A stretch of DNA of 64,000 bases from Andreprevotia chitinilytica DSM 18519 (GCF_000711875.1 NZ_JONM01000014.1:1-64000); one strand, 5' to 3'; counted from the first letter of the stretch, positions 18,324-26,902 are shown. Program-made: numbers and translations. The notes: generated from the letters alone by a model not told the origin.

Positions 18324-19004
18324 TTACTTCGTTGCAGCGAGCGCATTCAACGCTGCTGCATCGTTCAAATTCGAATTCAGATTAACAAAGGGATGATCGA
18401 AATGGACTTCGACCGCGCCGACGCTATCTTGCCAGCGCATTAATGCATGCTGCCCCTGATCCAGTGCGGTTTGCAATGCAGACAGCACCGTAGCGCGAAT
18501 CAGGCAGATCGCCGGCTGGCTGCGTTCGGCATTGGCGGCGCGGATGACTGGCGCTTGGCTACGTACTTCCCAAAGACGCGCTAGCAAATCGGTAGGCAGA
18601 TTGGGGACGTCGCAGGGCAGTACCAGCAGCCAATCGGCGCTGCTGGCGTACAAAGCGGCCTCGATGCCGGCTAACGGGCCGGGAAAGCCGAAACGCAGAT
18701 CGGGCAGCACTGGCAGCTGGCTGGCGGCGTAGAGCGCACCATTGCGATTGGCCGAGAGCCAGATCCGGCCGAAGTCCGCCTGGTTGATTTGCGCGAGCAC
18801 GTGCTGATACAGCGGCTGGCCGTTGAGCTGAACCAAGCCCTTGTCGATCCCGCCCATGCGCTGACCACGGCCGCCGCAGAGGATGACGGCGTCGCGGGTT
18901 TCGGGGGTGTCACCTGCTTGAGCACGCGTTCCCCCCTTCTCCGAAGGGGGGGGAGGGGGGATTTCGACGCCGCTGGAATTTGCAGCTGATTGTTGAAAAT
19001 CCAC
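18324..19004 (-). CDS. mobA: Molybdenum cofactor guanylyltransferase MobA, start obscured by repeats
   Basis: Transfers GMP to molybdopterin. The nucleotidyltransferase signature AVILCGGRGQRMGGIDKGLV and the later LPCDVPNLPTDLLARLW are clear. MobA proteins normally begin only a few residues before the ILCGG motif, but here no ATG, GTG or TTG occurs in frame there. The nearest in-frame candidate is GTG 19002-19004, which would translate the family B repeat as EIPPPPPSEKGGT and give 226 residues. ATG 19103 would include both repeats; anything longer runs into moaE. Either the repeat is translated as an N-terminal tail or an unusual start is used. Confidence 0.85.
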   Translation of the reverse strand: MDFQQSAANSSGVEIPPPPPSEKGGTRAQAGDTPETRDAVILCGGRGQRMGGIDKGLVQLNGQPLYQHVLAQINQADFGRIWLSANRNGALYAASQLPVLPDLRFGFPGPLAGIEAALYASSADWLLVLPCDVPNLPTDLLARLWEVRSQAPVIRAANAERSQPAICLIRATVLSALQTALDQGQHALMRWQDSVGAVEVHFDHPFVNLNSNLNDAAALNALAATK

Positions 19005-19096
19005 CGAGTGCGCTCTTTGGTTTTGCGCGACCAGCCGTGGCGATTGAACGCGTGCAGAAATCCCCCCTAGCCCCCCTTCGAGGAAGGGGGGAATAA
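18929..19096. repeat. Family B palindromic pair between moaE and mobA
   Basis: Unit 1 (TTCCCCCCTTCTCCGAAGGG, 18929 onward) and the inverted unit 2 (AATCCCCCCTAGCCCCCCTT, about 19058-19096) flank an 87-bp core. The pair overlaps the only reading frame that can serve as the mobA N-terminus. Confidence 0.85.
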
Positions 19097-19128
19097 AAGG
19101 CATGTCGGTGGAGGTTTGCAACGGATTC

Positions 19129-19614
19129 CTAACCATGCTCCCCCCAACGCGCCCGCACATTGGCATCACTCGTCTTCGCTTCCACCCAATGTTTGCCATG
19201 CGCCCGTTCTTCGCATTTCCAGAACGGCGCATCGGTTTTCAGCGCATCGATCAGGAATTCGCACGCGGTCAGGGCGGCTTGGCGGTGGGCGCTGGCGGTG
19301 AGCACCAGCACGATGCGCTCGCCGGGGATCAGCCGGCCAACGCGGTGGATCACCGTCACGCCGCTCAGTGGCCAGCGATCGGCGGCTTGCTCGGCCAGGG
19401 CGGTGAGTGTGTTCTCGGTCATGCCGGGGTAGTGTTCGAGTTCGAGTGCGAGCAGCGGATCGGTCACGTTGTCGCCATCGCCACGCACGCGGCCGACGAA
19501 ACTCGCTGTCGCGCCGACGCCGTGATCGCCAATGCAAAGCTCGGCTTCTTCAGCGGCGAGATCGAAATCGTCGTGCTGGACGGCAATCTTGATGCGGCAG
19601 GTCATCTCAGCCAC
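19129..19614 (-). CDS. moaE: Molybdopterin synthase catalytic subunit MoaE
   Basis: 161-residue large subunit of molybdopterin synthase; with MoaD it adds two sulphurs to precursor Z. Family stretches are ATASFVGRVRGDGDNV, LELEHYPGMTENTL, VIHRVGRLIPGERIVLVLTASAHRQAAL and the catalytic lysine region DAPFWKCEERAHGKHWVEAK. Start is MAEM at 19614 or the second methionine at 19605. The 8-base overlap with moaD indicates coupled expression. Confidence 0.95.
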   Translation of the reverse strand: MAEMTCRIKIAVQHDDFDLAAEEAELCIGDHGVGATASFVGRVRGDGDNVTDPLLALELEHYPGMTENTLTALAEQAADRWPLSGVTVIHRVGRLIPGERIVLVLTASAHRQAALTACEFLIDALKTDAPFWKCEERAHGKHWVEAKTSDANVRARWGEHG

Positions 19615-19867
19615 CCGTCACCGGCGGGAAGATCGCCACTTCCGCGCCATCGTGTACCAGGGTTTCCGGCGAGGCCATTTCCTGATCGACCGCGACGCGA
19701 AACACGCGTGGGCCGCCGAGTTCCTCGGCCCAGACACCGCCGCGGGCGATCAACAGTTCGATGACATCCGCCACCGTGTATGGCACGGCGGGGATGCCCA
19801 GCGGTTCGGCATCAAGACCGAATTGCTCGCGCAGGCGGGCAAAGTAGCGCAGATGCAGGGTACTCAT
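19607..19867 (-). CDS. moaD: Molybdopterin synthase sulphur-carrier subunit MoaD
   Basis: 86-residue ubiquitin-like protein from ATG 19865-19867 (MSTLHLRYFARLREQFGLD), ending in the obligatory PPVTGG whose terminal Gly-Gly is thiocarboxylated. The longer frame to 19948 contains a non-family extension and runs into the hairpin region upstream. The gene overlaps moaE by 8 bases. First gene of the moaD-moaE-mobA-moaA group, which follows cobA after a structured spacer. Confidence 0.95.
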   Translation of the reverse strand: MSTLHLRYFARLREQFGLDAEPLGIPAVPYTVADVIELLIARGGVWAEELGGPRVFRVAVDQEMASPETLVHDGAEVAIFPPVTGG

Positions 19868-19889
19868 CGTTGCTTCCCTCATGATCGGA

Positions 19890-19998
19890 GCCGCTGAAAA
19901 AAGCCAGCGTAGCGGTGCTGGCAAGGCGCGCGAACGCAGACAGTACAAACTGGTACGGCAAGTGAGCGCAACGCAGCCAGCAGGGTTTTGTCAGCGGC
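19890..19998. repeat. Long imperfect hairpin between cobA and moaD
   Basis: GCCGCTGAAAAAA at the left is mirrored by TTTTGTCAGCGGC at the right. Inside, GCTGG and CCAGC also pair, around a core with related words (GCGCGCGAACGCAG / GAGCGCAACGCAG and AGTACAAACTGGTACGG). It fills the cobA-moaD spacer and could be a stable mRNA structure or a mobile intergenic element. I recall similar sequences as dispersed elements in beta-proteobacteria, but cannot confirm this. Confidence 0.6.
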
Positions 19999-20028
19999 GA
20001 TTGTTTCGGTCATGACATTGTCCGCAAG

Positions 20029-20787
20029 TTAGGCGGCAAATGCCATCTGGATCGGGTCGACGTTCGTCGCCTCACCCATTGCTTCACCAATCGCATCGCC
20101 CACCAGAATGATGGCGGGGCTACCCAGACCCGCCGCTTGTGCCTTGGTCGCGAGTGCCCCCAGATTTGTGACAAGCCGGCGCTCTTTTTTTGTGCTGGCC
20201 CACTGTACGACTGCCGCGGGCGTCGATGCCGGGAGTGTTTGCATGAGCCCGTCAGTGAGCGATTCGATGCGGCTCATGCCCATGTAGATGACGAGCGTGG
20301 TGCCGGTGGCTGCCAATGCGTGCCAGTCCGGCTCGCTGTCGTCTTGCGCGTGGGCAGTCACAAACGTGACGCCACGGCAGTGCTCGCGATGGGTGAGCGA
20401 GATGCCGAGCGATGCCGCAGCGGCCAAACCCGAGGTGATGCCATTGACGATCTCGACCGTCACGCCGGCCGCTTCCAGATAAGCGATTTCTTCACCGGCA
20501 CGGCCGAATAGCAGCACTTCGCCGCCTTTTACGCGGACGACCACCTTGCCTTGCAGCGCATAGCGGCGCATCAGTTTCTGGATGAACGCTTGCGGCGTGG
20601 ATTTGCAACCGCCGCGCTTGCCGACCCGGATCACCGTGGCTTGTGGCGCAAGGGTGACGATCTCCGGATTGGCGAGTTCGTCCAGCAGCAGCACGTCGGC
20701 AGCGGCGAGTGCCTTGGCGGCCTTGAGGGTCAGCAGGTCCAGATCGCCGGGGCCGGCGCCGAGGAGGATGACTTTGCCTGGGTTCAT
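20029..20787 (-). CDS. cobA: Uroporphyrinogen-III C-methyltransferase (SUMT)
   Basis: 252-residue SAM-dependent enzyme that dimethylates uroporphyrinogen III to precorrin-2, the first step to siroheme, the prosthetic group of NirB. Signature regions are VILLGAGPGDLDLLTLKAAKAL (N-terminus), VRVGKRGGCKSTPQ (as IRVGKRGGCKSTPQ here), VVRVKGGEVLLFGRAGEE and GITSGLAAAASLGISLTHRE. It is a single-domain SUMT without the CysG oxidase/ferrochelatase part, so those steps must be encoded elsewhere. Co-oriented 170 bp after nasA, with a family B repeat in the spacer. Confidence 0.94.
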   Translation of the reverse strand: MNPGKVILLGAGPGDLDLLTLKAAKALAAADVLLLDELANPEIVTLAPQATVIRVGKRGGCKSTPQAFIQKLMRRYALQGKVVVRVKGGEVLLFGRAGEEIAYLEAAGVTVEIVNGITSGLAAAASLGISLTHREHCRGVTFVTAHAQDDSEPDWHALAATGTTLVIYMGMSRIESLTDGLMQTLPASTPAAVVQWASTKKERRLVTNLGALATKAQAAGLGSPAIILVGDAIGEAMGEATNVDPIQMAFAA

Positions 20788-20836
20788 GGTGTGCTCCGGT
20801 GCTTCAAAAATGATTGCTAAGGTTTGTTTTGATTCG

Positions 20837-20935
20837 TTCCCCCCTTTTTGAAGGGGGGCTAGGGGGGATTTCTGCGGCGTCTCAACTTGCTACGACGTCG
20901 AAATCCCCCTCGATCCCCCTTCTCAAAGGGGGAGG
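20837..20935. repeat. Family B palindromic pair between nasA and cobA
   Basis: Inverted units at about 20837-20872 and 20900-20935, with a conserved inner spacer (CTGCGGCGTCTCAACTTGC). The same arrangement occurs at 24162-24270 and 26764-26893. Confidence 0.88.
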
Positions 20936-20957
20936 AAAAACCGGAAGCATCGCGCTG

Positions 20958-23657
20958 CTACGTCGACGCAATCTGCGGCGTCGTCGCGCACAGCCGTTTC
21001 AGTTCCGGCACGCAGGATCCGCAAACACTGCCGCAACCAAGCGTGGCCTTGAGTTCGACCAGCGATGCGCCACGGGCAATGGCGTTGCGGATGCGGGACT
21101 CGGGCACTTGCACGCAGTTGCAGACGATCTTGTCGCGCGGGGCGCTGTTGGTGGACTTGGGGGCGAACACCGCGAGGCGCGAGCCTTGCCACGGTTGGGC
21201 GTCGAGCAGCGTACCGAGCAGCGCATCGCTGCCAGCAGCATCGCCCGCCAGCACGAAGCCATTGAGCACATCGCCTTGCCAGCCCACGCGCTTGAGCACG
21301 CCGCGCCGGGCATCGTGGAACTCCAGCACGTTCTCGCCGGGGTGTAGATCAAGGGCCGTGAACAGCCGCTCCAGCCAGCCAGCCGGGGCGGATTCGTGCG
21401 CGGCCTTGACCACCAGCAGGTCGTCCGCTGCCAGCGTGATCGCGGCGTAACTGCAGTCCTGCAGCAAGGGCTGGACGGCTGCTTGCAGCGCCTGCACATC
21501 GCCGCGCCGGGCCGCGGTCAGCCGCCACGGCAATTCGGCACGTTCCACGCGCACGGCAGCGTGCTTGAGTTCCGGCTGGAACGATTTGGGATCGGCTGCG
21601 CCAGTGGTGGCGGCGTTGATGCCGGTGCTGTTGAGAAACTGGCCGCTCCAGTGCATGGCGGCGAACACGCTGCCGGATTGCACGTCATCCGAGACGGCCA
21701 GCGGCAGCACCATGCCACCGCGCTTGCTCGCCACGCGCACCAGCTCGCCGGCCTTGAAGCCGCGCCGCTCGGCATCGCCCGGATGCATGGTCAAGGACGG
21801 TTCCGGCGTGTGCTGGAACAGGGAAGCGACACGGCCAGTGCGGGTCATGCCGTGCCATTGATCGCGCAGGCGGCCGGTGAGCAGGTGGAACGGATAGCGG
21901 GCGTTGGTTGCCTCGGCCAGTGGCTTGTACGGCGTGACGTGAAAACGGGCGCGGCCGTCGGCGGTGGCGAACACGCCATCTTCATAGCGGCGGGCTTGGC
22001 CAGTGGTTGCGCCAGCGGGCAGCGGCCATTGTTGCGGGCCGGCGGCATCCAGCATGGCGTAGTCGAGGCCGGTGATGTCCAGATCGCGGCCAGCGGTGAG
22101 GGCGCGGTGTTCGTTGAAGGCCGCTTCCGGCGTGGCGAAATCGAACAGGCTCGGGAAATCCGGTGCGAGATGCGCTTCGATGCGGCGAGCGATTTCGCCG
22201 ACGATCTCCCAATCCGGCAGCGCCTCGCCGGGGGCGGGGATGGCAGCGCGCACGCGGGAGATGCGGCGTTCGGAGTTGGTCACCGTGCCGGCTTTTTCGC
22301 CCCAGCTGGCGGCGGGCAGCAGCACATCGGCGTAGGCGGTGGTGTCGGTTTCGGCGAAGGCTTCTTGCACCACCACGAATTCGGCCTTGGCGAGCGCATC
22401 GGCCACGTTGCCGAGGTCCGGCATCGAGTGGGCCGGGTTGGTACAGGCGATCCAGACCGCCTTGATCTTGCCGTCGCGAATGGCGTCGAACATAGCGACG
22501 GCAGGCAGGCCGGGGCGGTCGGAGATGCGGTCGGCGTCGATGCCCCACAGTGCGGCGACTTCGGCGCGATGTTCGGCGTTACCGATGTCGCGGTGCGCGG
22601 CGAGCATGGTCGCCATGCCGCCGACTTCGCGGCCGCCCATGGCATTCGGCTGGCCGGTGAGCGAGAACGGGCCCGCGCCCGGTTTGCCGATCTGGCGGGT
22701 GGCCAGATGCAGGTTGATCAGCGCCAGATTCTTGTCGGTGCCGTGGGCGGATTGATTGAGGCCCATGCAGTACAGCGACAGGCTGGCCGGGCTGCGGCCG
22801 AACCATTCGGCGGCGGTGATCAGGTCGGCTTCGAGGATGCCGCACAGCTCGGCGGCCATCTTCGGTGTGAAATCGCGCACCAGCTTTTTCAGTTCGGCAA
22901 AGCCTTCGGTATGTGCGGCCACATAGTCGGTATCGACCAGGCCTTCCCAGATCAGGTGATGCAGCATGCCGTTGAACAGCGCGACATCGGTGCCGGGCTG
23001 GATTTGCAGGTGCAAGTCGGCCGTGGCGGCGGTATCGGTGCGGCGCGGGTCGATCACGATCCATTTCACGTCCGGGCGCTCGGCCTTGGCGGCTTCCAAG
23101 CGGCGGAACAGCACCGGGTGGGCGTAGGCGGCATTGCTGCCGGCGAACAGGACGCAGTCGGTCAGTTCCAGGTCTTCGTAACAGGTGGGCGGGCCATCCG
23201 CGCCGAGCGCGAGCTTGTAGCCGACCACCGCGCTCGACATGCACAGGCGCGAGTTGGTATCGATGTTGTTGGTGCCGATCAAGCCCTTGGCGAGCTTGTT
23301 GAACACGTAGTAGTCCTCGGTCAGCAACTGGCCGGAGACATAGAAAGCGACCGCATCAGGGCCGTAGCGCTCGATGATGTCGGCAAAGCGTTCGGCCACG
23401 GTATCGAAGGCAGTCGGCCAATCGACTTGCTGGCGCGGCTCGTCACGGGTGAGGCGCATGGTGGGATAGAGCGCACGGCCGGCGTCGCTGGCGACCGTCT
23501 TCGCCAAGCTCATGCCTTTGGTGCACAGCCGGCCGAAATTGGCCGGGTGATCCGGATCGCCCTGTACGCCGGTGATGCGGCCGGCTTCGGATTCGATGAG
23601 CACGCCGCAACCGACGCCGCAGTAGCAGCAAGTGGATTTGGTGATGGTTTTGGTCAT
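20958..23657 (-). CDS. nasA: Assimilatory nitrate reductase catalytic subunit with C-terminal [2Fe-2S] domain
   Basis: 899 residues from ATG 23655-23657 (MTKTITKSTCCYCGVGCGV). Cytoplasmic bis-MGD molybdenum enzyme reducing nitrate to nitrite. The N-terminal [4Fe-4S] ligands are C-x2-C-x3-C plus a later Cys (GRLCTKG). The Mo-cysteine region is TNSRLCMSSAVVGYKLALG. The core molybdopterin and dinucleotide-binding domains run to about residue 700. The C-terminus carries a BFD-like [2Fe-2S] domain with IVCNCVQVPESRIRNAIARG and GCGSVCGSCVPEL, as in Klebsiella NasA-type enzymes. Fourth gene of the operon; needs the Moco genes downstream. Confidence 0.95.
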   Translation of the reverse strand: MTKTITKSTCCYCGVGCGVLIESEAGRITGVQGDPDHPANFGRLCTKGMSLAKTVASDAGRALYPTMRLTRDEPRQQVDWPTAFDTVAERFADIIERYGPDAVAFYVSGQLLTEDYYVFNKLAKGLIGTNNIDTNSRLCMSSAVVGYKLALGADGPPTCYEDLELTDCVLFAGSNAAYAHPVLFRRLEAAKAERPDVKWIVIDPRRTDTAATADLHLQIQPGTDVALFNGMLHHLIWEGLVDTDYVAAHTEGFAELKKLVRDFTPKMAAELCGILEADLITAAEWFGRSPASLSLYCMGLNQSAHGTDKNLALINLHLATRQIGKPGAGPFSLTGQPNAMGGREVGGMATMLAAHRDIGNAEHRAEVAALWGIDADRISDRPGLPAVAMFDAIRDGKIKAVWIACTNPAHSMPDLGNVADALAKAEFVVVQEAFAETDTTAYADVLLPAASWGEKAGTVTNSERRISRVRAAIPAPGEALPDWEIVGEIARRIEAHLAPDFPSLFDFATPEAAFNEHRALTAGRDLDITGLDYAMLDAAGPQQWPLPAGATTGQARRYEDGVFATADGRARFHVTPYKPLAEATNARYPFHLLTGRLRDQWHGMTRTGRVASLFQHTPEPSLTMHPGDAERRGFKAGELVRVASKRGGMVLPLAVSDDVQSGSVFAAMHWSGQFLNSTGINAATTGAADPKSFQPELKHAAVRVERAELPWRLTAARRGDVQALQAAVQPLLQDCSYAAITLAADDLLVVKAAHESAPAGWLERLFTALDLHPGENVLEFHDARRGVLKRVGWQGDVLNGFVLAGDAAGSDALLGTLLDAQPWQGSRLAVFAPKSTNSAPRDKIVCNCVQVPESRIRNAIARGASLVELKATLGCGSVCGSCVPELKRLCATTPQIAST

Positions 23658-23704
23658 GGCGAATCCTGTTGAAGAGAGCAAAACCGTTGGCTTGCGTGGG
23701 TTGC

Positions 23705-23805
23705 GTAGGGCGGGTTAGCAGCTTGCTGCGTAACCCGCCGGACAACGTGGTGACCCAAACGTCGTATTCGGCGGGTTACGCCGCTACGCGTCTAACCCGC
23801 CCTAC
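23705..23805. repeat. Family F palindromic pair between nirD and nasA
   Basis: GTAGGGCGGGTTAGCAGCTT at 23705 and its inverted counterpart (TCTAACCCGCCCTAC) ending at 23805, each with its own TAACCCGCC/GGCGGGTTA hairpin. A shorter copy lies at 42539-42568 and a diverged one at 53668-53781. Confidence 0.85.
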
Positions 23806-23815
23806 TGTGTTCGGA

Positions 23816-24142
23816 TCAACTCAGCGACAAAAACACCTCGCCATCCACCACCTTCACCGGAAACCGCCGCGCACAGCCGACGTCCGGCGCTTTGGCTTCG
23901 CCGCTGGCGAGGTCGATGTTCCAGCTGTGCAGCGGGCAGGTGACCGTTTCGCCGTGGACGATGCCTTGCGAAAGCGGGCCGGCTTTGTGCGGGCAGCGGT
24001 CGAGCAGGGCGAACACAGTGTCGCTGGCGGTGCGGAACACGGCCACGTTGCCGCTGGCGCGTTCGACCAGGCGGCTGCCCAGTTGCGGGATGTCTTCAAC
24101 GGTGCAGATACGCACCCAGGGTTGTTCGGCTTGCATGTTCAT
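23816..24142 (-). CDS. nirD: Nitrite reductase [NAD(P)H] small subunit NirD
   Basis: 108-residue Rieske-fold protein, the small subunit of assimilatory nitrite reductase. Stretches VRICTVEDIPQLGSRLVE, RCPHKAGPLSQGIVHGETVTCPLHSWNIDLASGEA and CARRFPVKVVDGEVFLSL fit NirD. Here CPHK and CPLHSW are retained, so an actual [2Fe-2S] centre is possible, whereas many NirD proteins have lost these ligands. Start ATG 24140-24142. It follows nirB with a repeat-filled 154-bp spacer. Confidence 0.94.
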   Translation of the reverse strand: MNMQAEQPWVRICTVEDIPQLGSRLVERASGNVAVFRTASDTVFALLDRCPHKAGPLSQGIVHGETVTCPLHSWNIDLASGEAKAPDVGCARRFPVKVVDGEVFLSLS

Positions 24143-24161
24143 TTGTCTCTTCCTCGCTGCT

Positions 24162-24270
24162 GTTCCCCCCTTTTTGAAGGGGGGCTAGGGGGGATTTCAG
24201 CGGCATCTCACGTTGACGCGGCGTCGAAATCCCCCGGCCTTTGGCCCGCCCCCTTCAAAAAGGGGGCTAG
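24162..24270. repeat. Family B palindromic pair between nirB and nirD
   Basis: Left unit TTCCCCCCTTTTTGAAGGGG from about 24163, right unit (CGCCCCCTTCAAAAAGGGGG) to about 24270, with a GACGTCGAAATCCCCC-like inner part (here GGCGTCGAAATCCCCC). Confidence 0.88.
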
Positions 24271-24296
24271 TCAGGTGGGGCCGTCGTGGAAACTGG

Positions 24297-26729
24297 TTAC
24301 GCGACCACCTTGATCGGGATGTACTCATTCTTCTGCGCCCCGGCGATGCGGGCAGCCCATGGGTCGGGCAAGCCTTCCAGCGAGTACAGCAAGCGTTCGA
24401 ACAAGGTACGGCGGTTGGCGGCGTCCTCAACCACCTTGGCCTTGATGTAATCCAGACCCACGCGCTCGATGTAATGCACGGTGCGGTCGAGGTAATAGGC
24501 TTCTTCGCGATACAGCTGCAGGAAGGCGCCGCTGTATTCCTTCACTTCCTCGGCGGTCTTCACCTTGCACAGGAACTGCGCGACTTCGGTCTTGATGCCG
24601 CCGTTGCCGCCCACGTAAAGCTCCCAACCGCTATCGACCGCGATCACGCCCACGTCCTTGATGCCGGCTTCGGCGCAGTTGCGCGGGCAGCCGGAGACGG
24701 CGAGCTTCACCTTGTGCGGCGACCACATATTGGCCAGCATCGTTTCCAGATCGATGCCCATCTGCGTGCTGTTCTGGGTGCCGAAGCGGCAGAACTCGCT
24801 GCCCACGCAGGTTTTCACCGTGCGGATGGATTTGCCGTAGGCGTGGCCGGATTGCATGCCGAGGTCTTGCCACACGTTGACCAGGTCTTCCTTCTTCACG
24901 CCCAGCAAGTCGATGCGCTGGCCGCCGGTCACTTTCACCATCGGCACTTGATACTTGTCGGCCACATCGGCGATGCGGCGCAGTTCGGACGAATTGGTCA
25001 CGCCGCCCTTCATCTGTGGAATGACCGAGAACGTGCCGTCCTTCTGGATATTGGCGTGCACGCGCTCGTTGACGAAACGGCTTTGCGGATCGTCCTTGGC
25101 TTCATGCGGCCAGGTGGAGAGCAAGTAGTAGTTCACCGCCGGCCGGCAGGTGGCGCAGCCGTTCGGCGTGCGCCATTCCAGGAAGTCGTAGACCTCCTTG
25201 TGCGTCAGCAGATGGTTCTCGCGGATCGCCTTGCGCACGTTGGCGTGCGTGTGGTCGGTACAGCCGCAGACCGCCTTGGTCTTGGGCGTTTCCTGAAAGC
25301 TGGAGCCCAGGCAATTCATCAGGATTTGCTCGACCAGACCGGTGCATGAGCCACAGGAGCTGGCGGCCTTGGTTTGCTTCTTCACGTCATCGACGGTGAA
25401 CAGGCCCTTGTCCTTGATCGCCTTGACGATGGTGCCCTTGCACACGCCGTTGCAGCCGCACACTTCGTCGCTGTCCTGCATGGCGGCAGCGCGGCTTTGG
25501 CCGCCCACGCCGGAGTCACCGATGGCCGATTCGCCGAACATGATGTGTTCGCGCAGATCGTTGATCTTGCGGCCCTCGCGCAGCAGCTTGAAGTACCACG
25601 CGCCGTCGGTGGTGTCGCCGTAGAGGCAGGCGCCGACCAGTTGGTCGTCCTTGATCACCAGCTTCTTGTACACGCCGCCGGCCGGGTCGGAGAGCACGAT
25701 GTCTTCGGTGCCGTCGCTACCCATGAAATCGCCGGCGCTAAACAGATCGATGCCGGTGACCTTGAGCTTGGTGGACAGCACCGAGCCCTTGTATTGGCCG
25801 ATGCCGTGCTGCGCCAGATGGTTGGCGCAGACCTTGGCTTGTTCGAACAGCGGGGCGACGAGGCCATAAGCCACGCCGCGATGGTTCACGCACTCGCCCA
25901 CGGCGTAGATGCGCGGGTCGAATGTTTGCAGCGTATCGCTCACCTTGATGCCGCGATCGCAATGCAGGCCGGCCGATTCGGCCAGCGAGGAATTCGGGCG
26001 GATGCCGACGGCCATCACGACCAGATCGGCCGGGACTTCGTCGCCATCCTTGAAACGCACCGAGGTCACTTCGCCCAGATCGTTGCCGACGATTTCAGCG
26101 GTTTGCTTGGGCATCAGGAAGGTCAGGCCGCGATCTTCCAGCGACTTGCGCAGCAGCGCGCCGGCGGTGTCGTCCAGCTGGCGATCCAGCAGCCAGTCGC
26201 CCAGATGCACCACGCTGACTGCCATGCCGCGCAGCTTCAGGCCGTTGGCCGCTTCCAGACCCAACAGGCCGCCGCCGATGACGACCGCGTGCTTCTTGAC
26301 CTTGGCGGTTTCGATCATCGTTTCGGTGTCGTAGATGTCGCGATAGGTGATCACACCCTTCAGATCCTTGCCCGGCACCGGCAGGATGAACGGGGTGGAG
26401 CCAGTGGCGAGCAGCAGGCGGTCGTACTGCACCTCGGTGCCGTCGTCCGCCACGACCAGCCGGCGCATGCGGTCGATGCGGGTGATGGTCTTGCTGGTGT
26501 GCAGGGTGATGTTGTTCTCGGCATACCAATCGAGCGAGTTGAGGATGATGTCCTCGAACGCTTGCTCGCCCGCCAGCACCGGCGAGAGCAGGATGCGGTT
26601 GTAGTTGGGATGCGGCTCGCTGCCGAAGACCGTGATGTCGTAGCGATCCGGCGCGATGGTCAGCAGCTCTTCGATGGTGCGGATGCCGGCCATGCCGTTG
26701 CCGACGACGACGAGTTTCGGTTTGTTCAT
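24297..26729 (-). CDS. nirB: Assimilatory nitrite reductase [NAD(P)H] large subunit NirB
   Basis: 810 residues from ATG 26727-26729 (MNKPKLVVVGNGMAGIRTIE). Reduces nitrite to ammonium using siroheme, [4Fe-4S], FAD and NAD(P)H. Domains in order: FAD/NAD oxidoreductase (residues about 1-400), BFD-like [2Fe-2S] region (CGCNGVCKG ... SCGSCTGLVE, about 420-480), and a second Cys-rich helical region (CGCTDHTH, GCATCRPAVNYY). Nitrite/sulphite reductase ferredoxin-like halves follow, with siroheme/cluster ligands TCVGSEFCRFG and SGCPRNCAEAG. All ligands are intact. It sits between the transporter and nirD. Confidence 0.96.
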   Translation of the reverse strand: MNKPKLVVVGNGMAGIRTIEELLTIAPDRYDITVFGSEPHPNYNRILLSPVLAGEQAFEDIILNSLDWYAENNITLHTSKTITRIDRMRRLVVADDGTEVQYDRLLLATGSTPFILPVPGKDLKGVITYRDIYDTETMIETAKVKKHAVVIGGGLLGLEAANGLKLRGMAVSVVHLGDWLLDRQLDDTAGALLRKSLEDRGLTFLMPKQTAEIVGNDLGEVTSVRFKDGDEVPADLVVMAVGIRPNSSLAESAGLHCDRGIKVSDTLQTFDPRIYAVGECVNHRGVAYGLVAPLFEQAKVCANHLAQHGIGQYKGSVLSTKLKVTGIDLFSAGDFMGSDGTEDIVLSDPAGGVYKKLVIKDDQLVGACLYGDTTDGAWYFKLLREGRKINDLREHIMFGESAIGDSGVGGQSRAAAMQDSDEVCGCNGVCKGTIVKAIKDKGLFTVDDVKKQTKAASSCGSCTGLVEQILMNCLGSSFQETPKTKAVCGCTDHTHANVRKAIRENHLLTHKEVYDFLEWRTPNGCATCRPAVNYYLLSTWPHEAKDDPQSRFVNERVHANIQKDGTFSVIPQMKGGVTNSSELRRIADVADKYQVPMVKVTGGQRIDLLGVKKEDLVNVWQDLGMQSGHAYGKSIRTVKTCVGSEFCRFGTQNSTQMGIDLETMLANMWSPHKVKLAVSGCPRNCAEAGIKDVGVIAVDSGWELYVGGNGGIKTEVAQFLCKVKTAEEVKEYSGAFLQLYREEAYYLDRTVHYIERVGLDYIKAKVVEDAANRRTLFERLLYSLEGLPDPWAARIAGAQKNEYIPIKVVA

Positions 26730-26763
26730 GGTGAGTCGTTCCTTCAAAAACGTACTTAACTTG

Positions 26764-26893
26764 TTCCCCCCTTCCATGAAGGGGGGCTAGGGGGGATTTC
26801 TGCGGCATCTCAACTTGCAATGACGTCGAAATCCCCCTCAATCCCCCTTTGCCGTGCGAATTTATTAATTCGTTCAGGCATGAAAGGGGGAGG
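26764..26893. repeat. Family B palindromic pair between narK and nirB
   Basis: Left unit from 26764 and right unit to 26893. The right unit carries a 27-base insertion (TGCCGTGCGAATTTATTAAT region) within its hairpin loop, compared with the other copies. Confidence 0.82.
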
Positions 26894-26902
26894 TTAAAAC
26901 CC

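Noticed and set aside
17314-20028. Moco riboswitch in front of the moa genes
   Set aside because: The cobA-moaD spacer folds into a long hairpin but I could not recognise the conserved Moco-aptamer layout.
21396-23672. 758-codon plus-strand open frame opposite the nitrate reductase gene
   Set aside because: The minus-strand protein has all family motifs; the plus frame is His/Gly/Ala/Val-rich shadow translation typical of high-GC antisense frames.
25374-26759. 461-codon plus-strand frame opposite nirB
   Set aside because: Shadow of the nitrite reductase gene, composition Ala/Val/Gly/His-rich without motifs.
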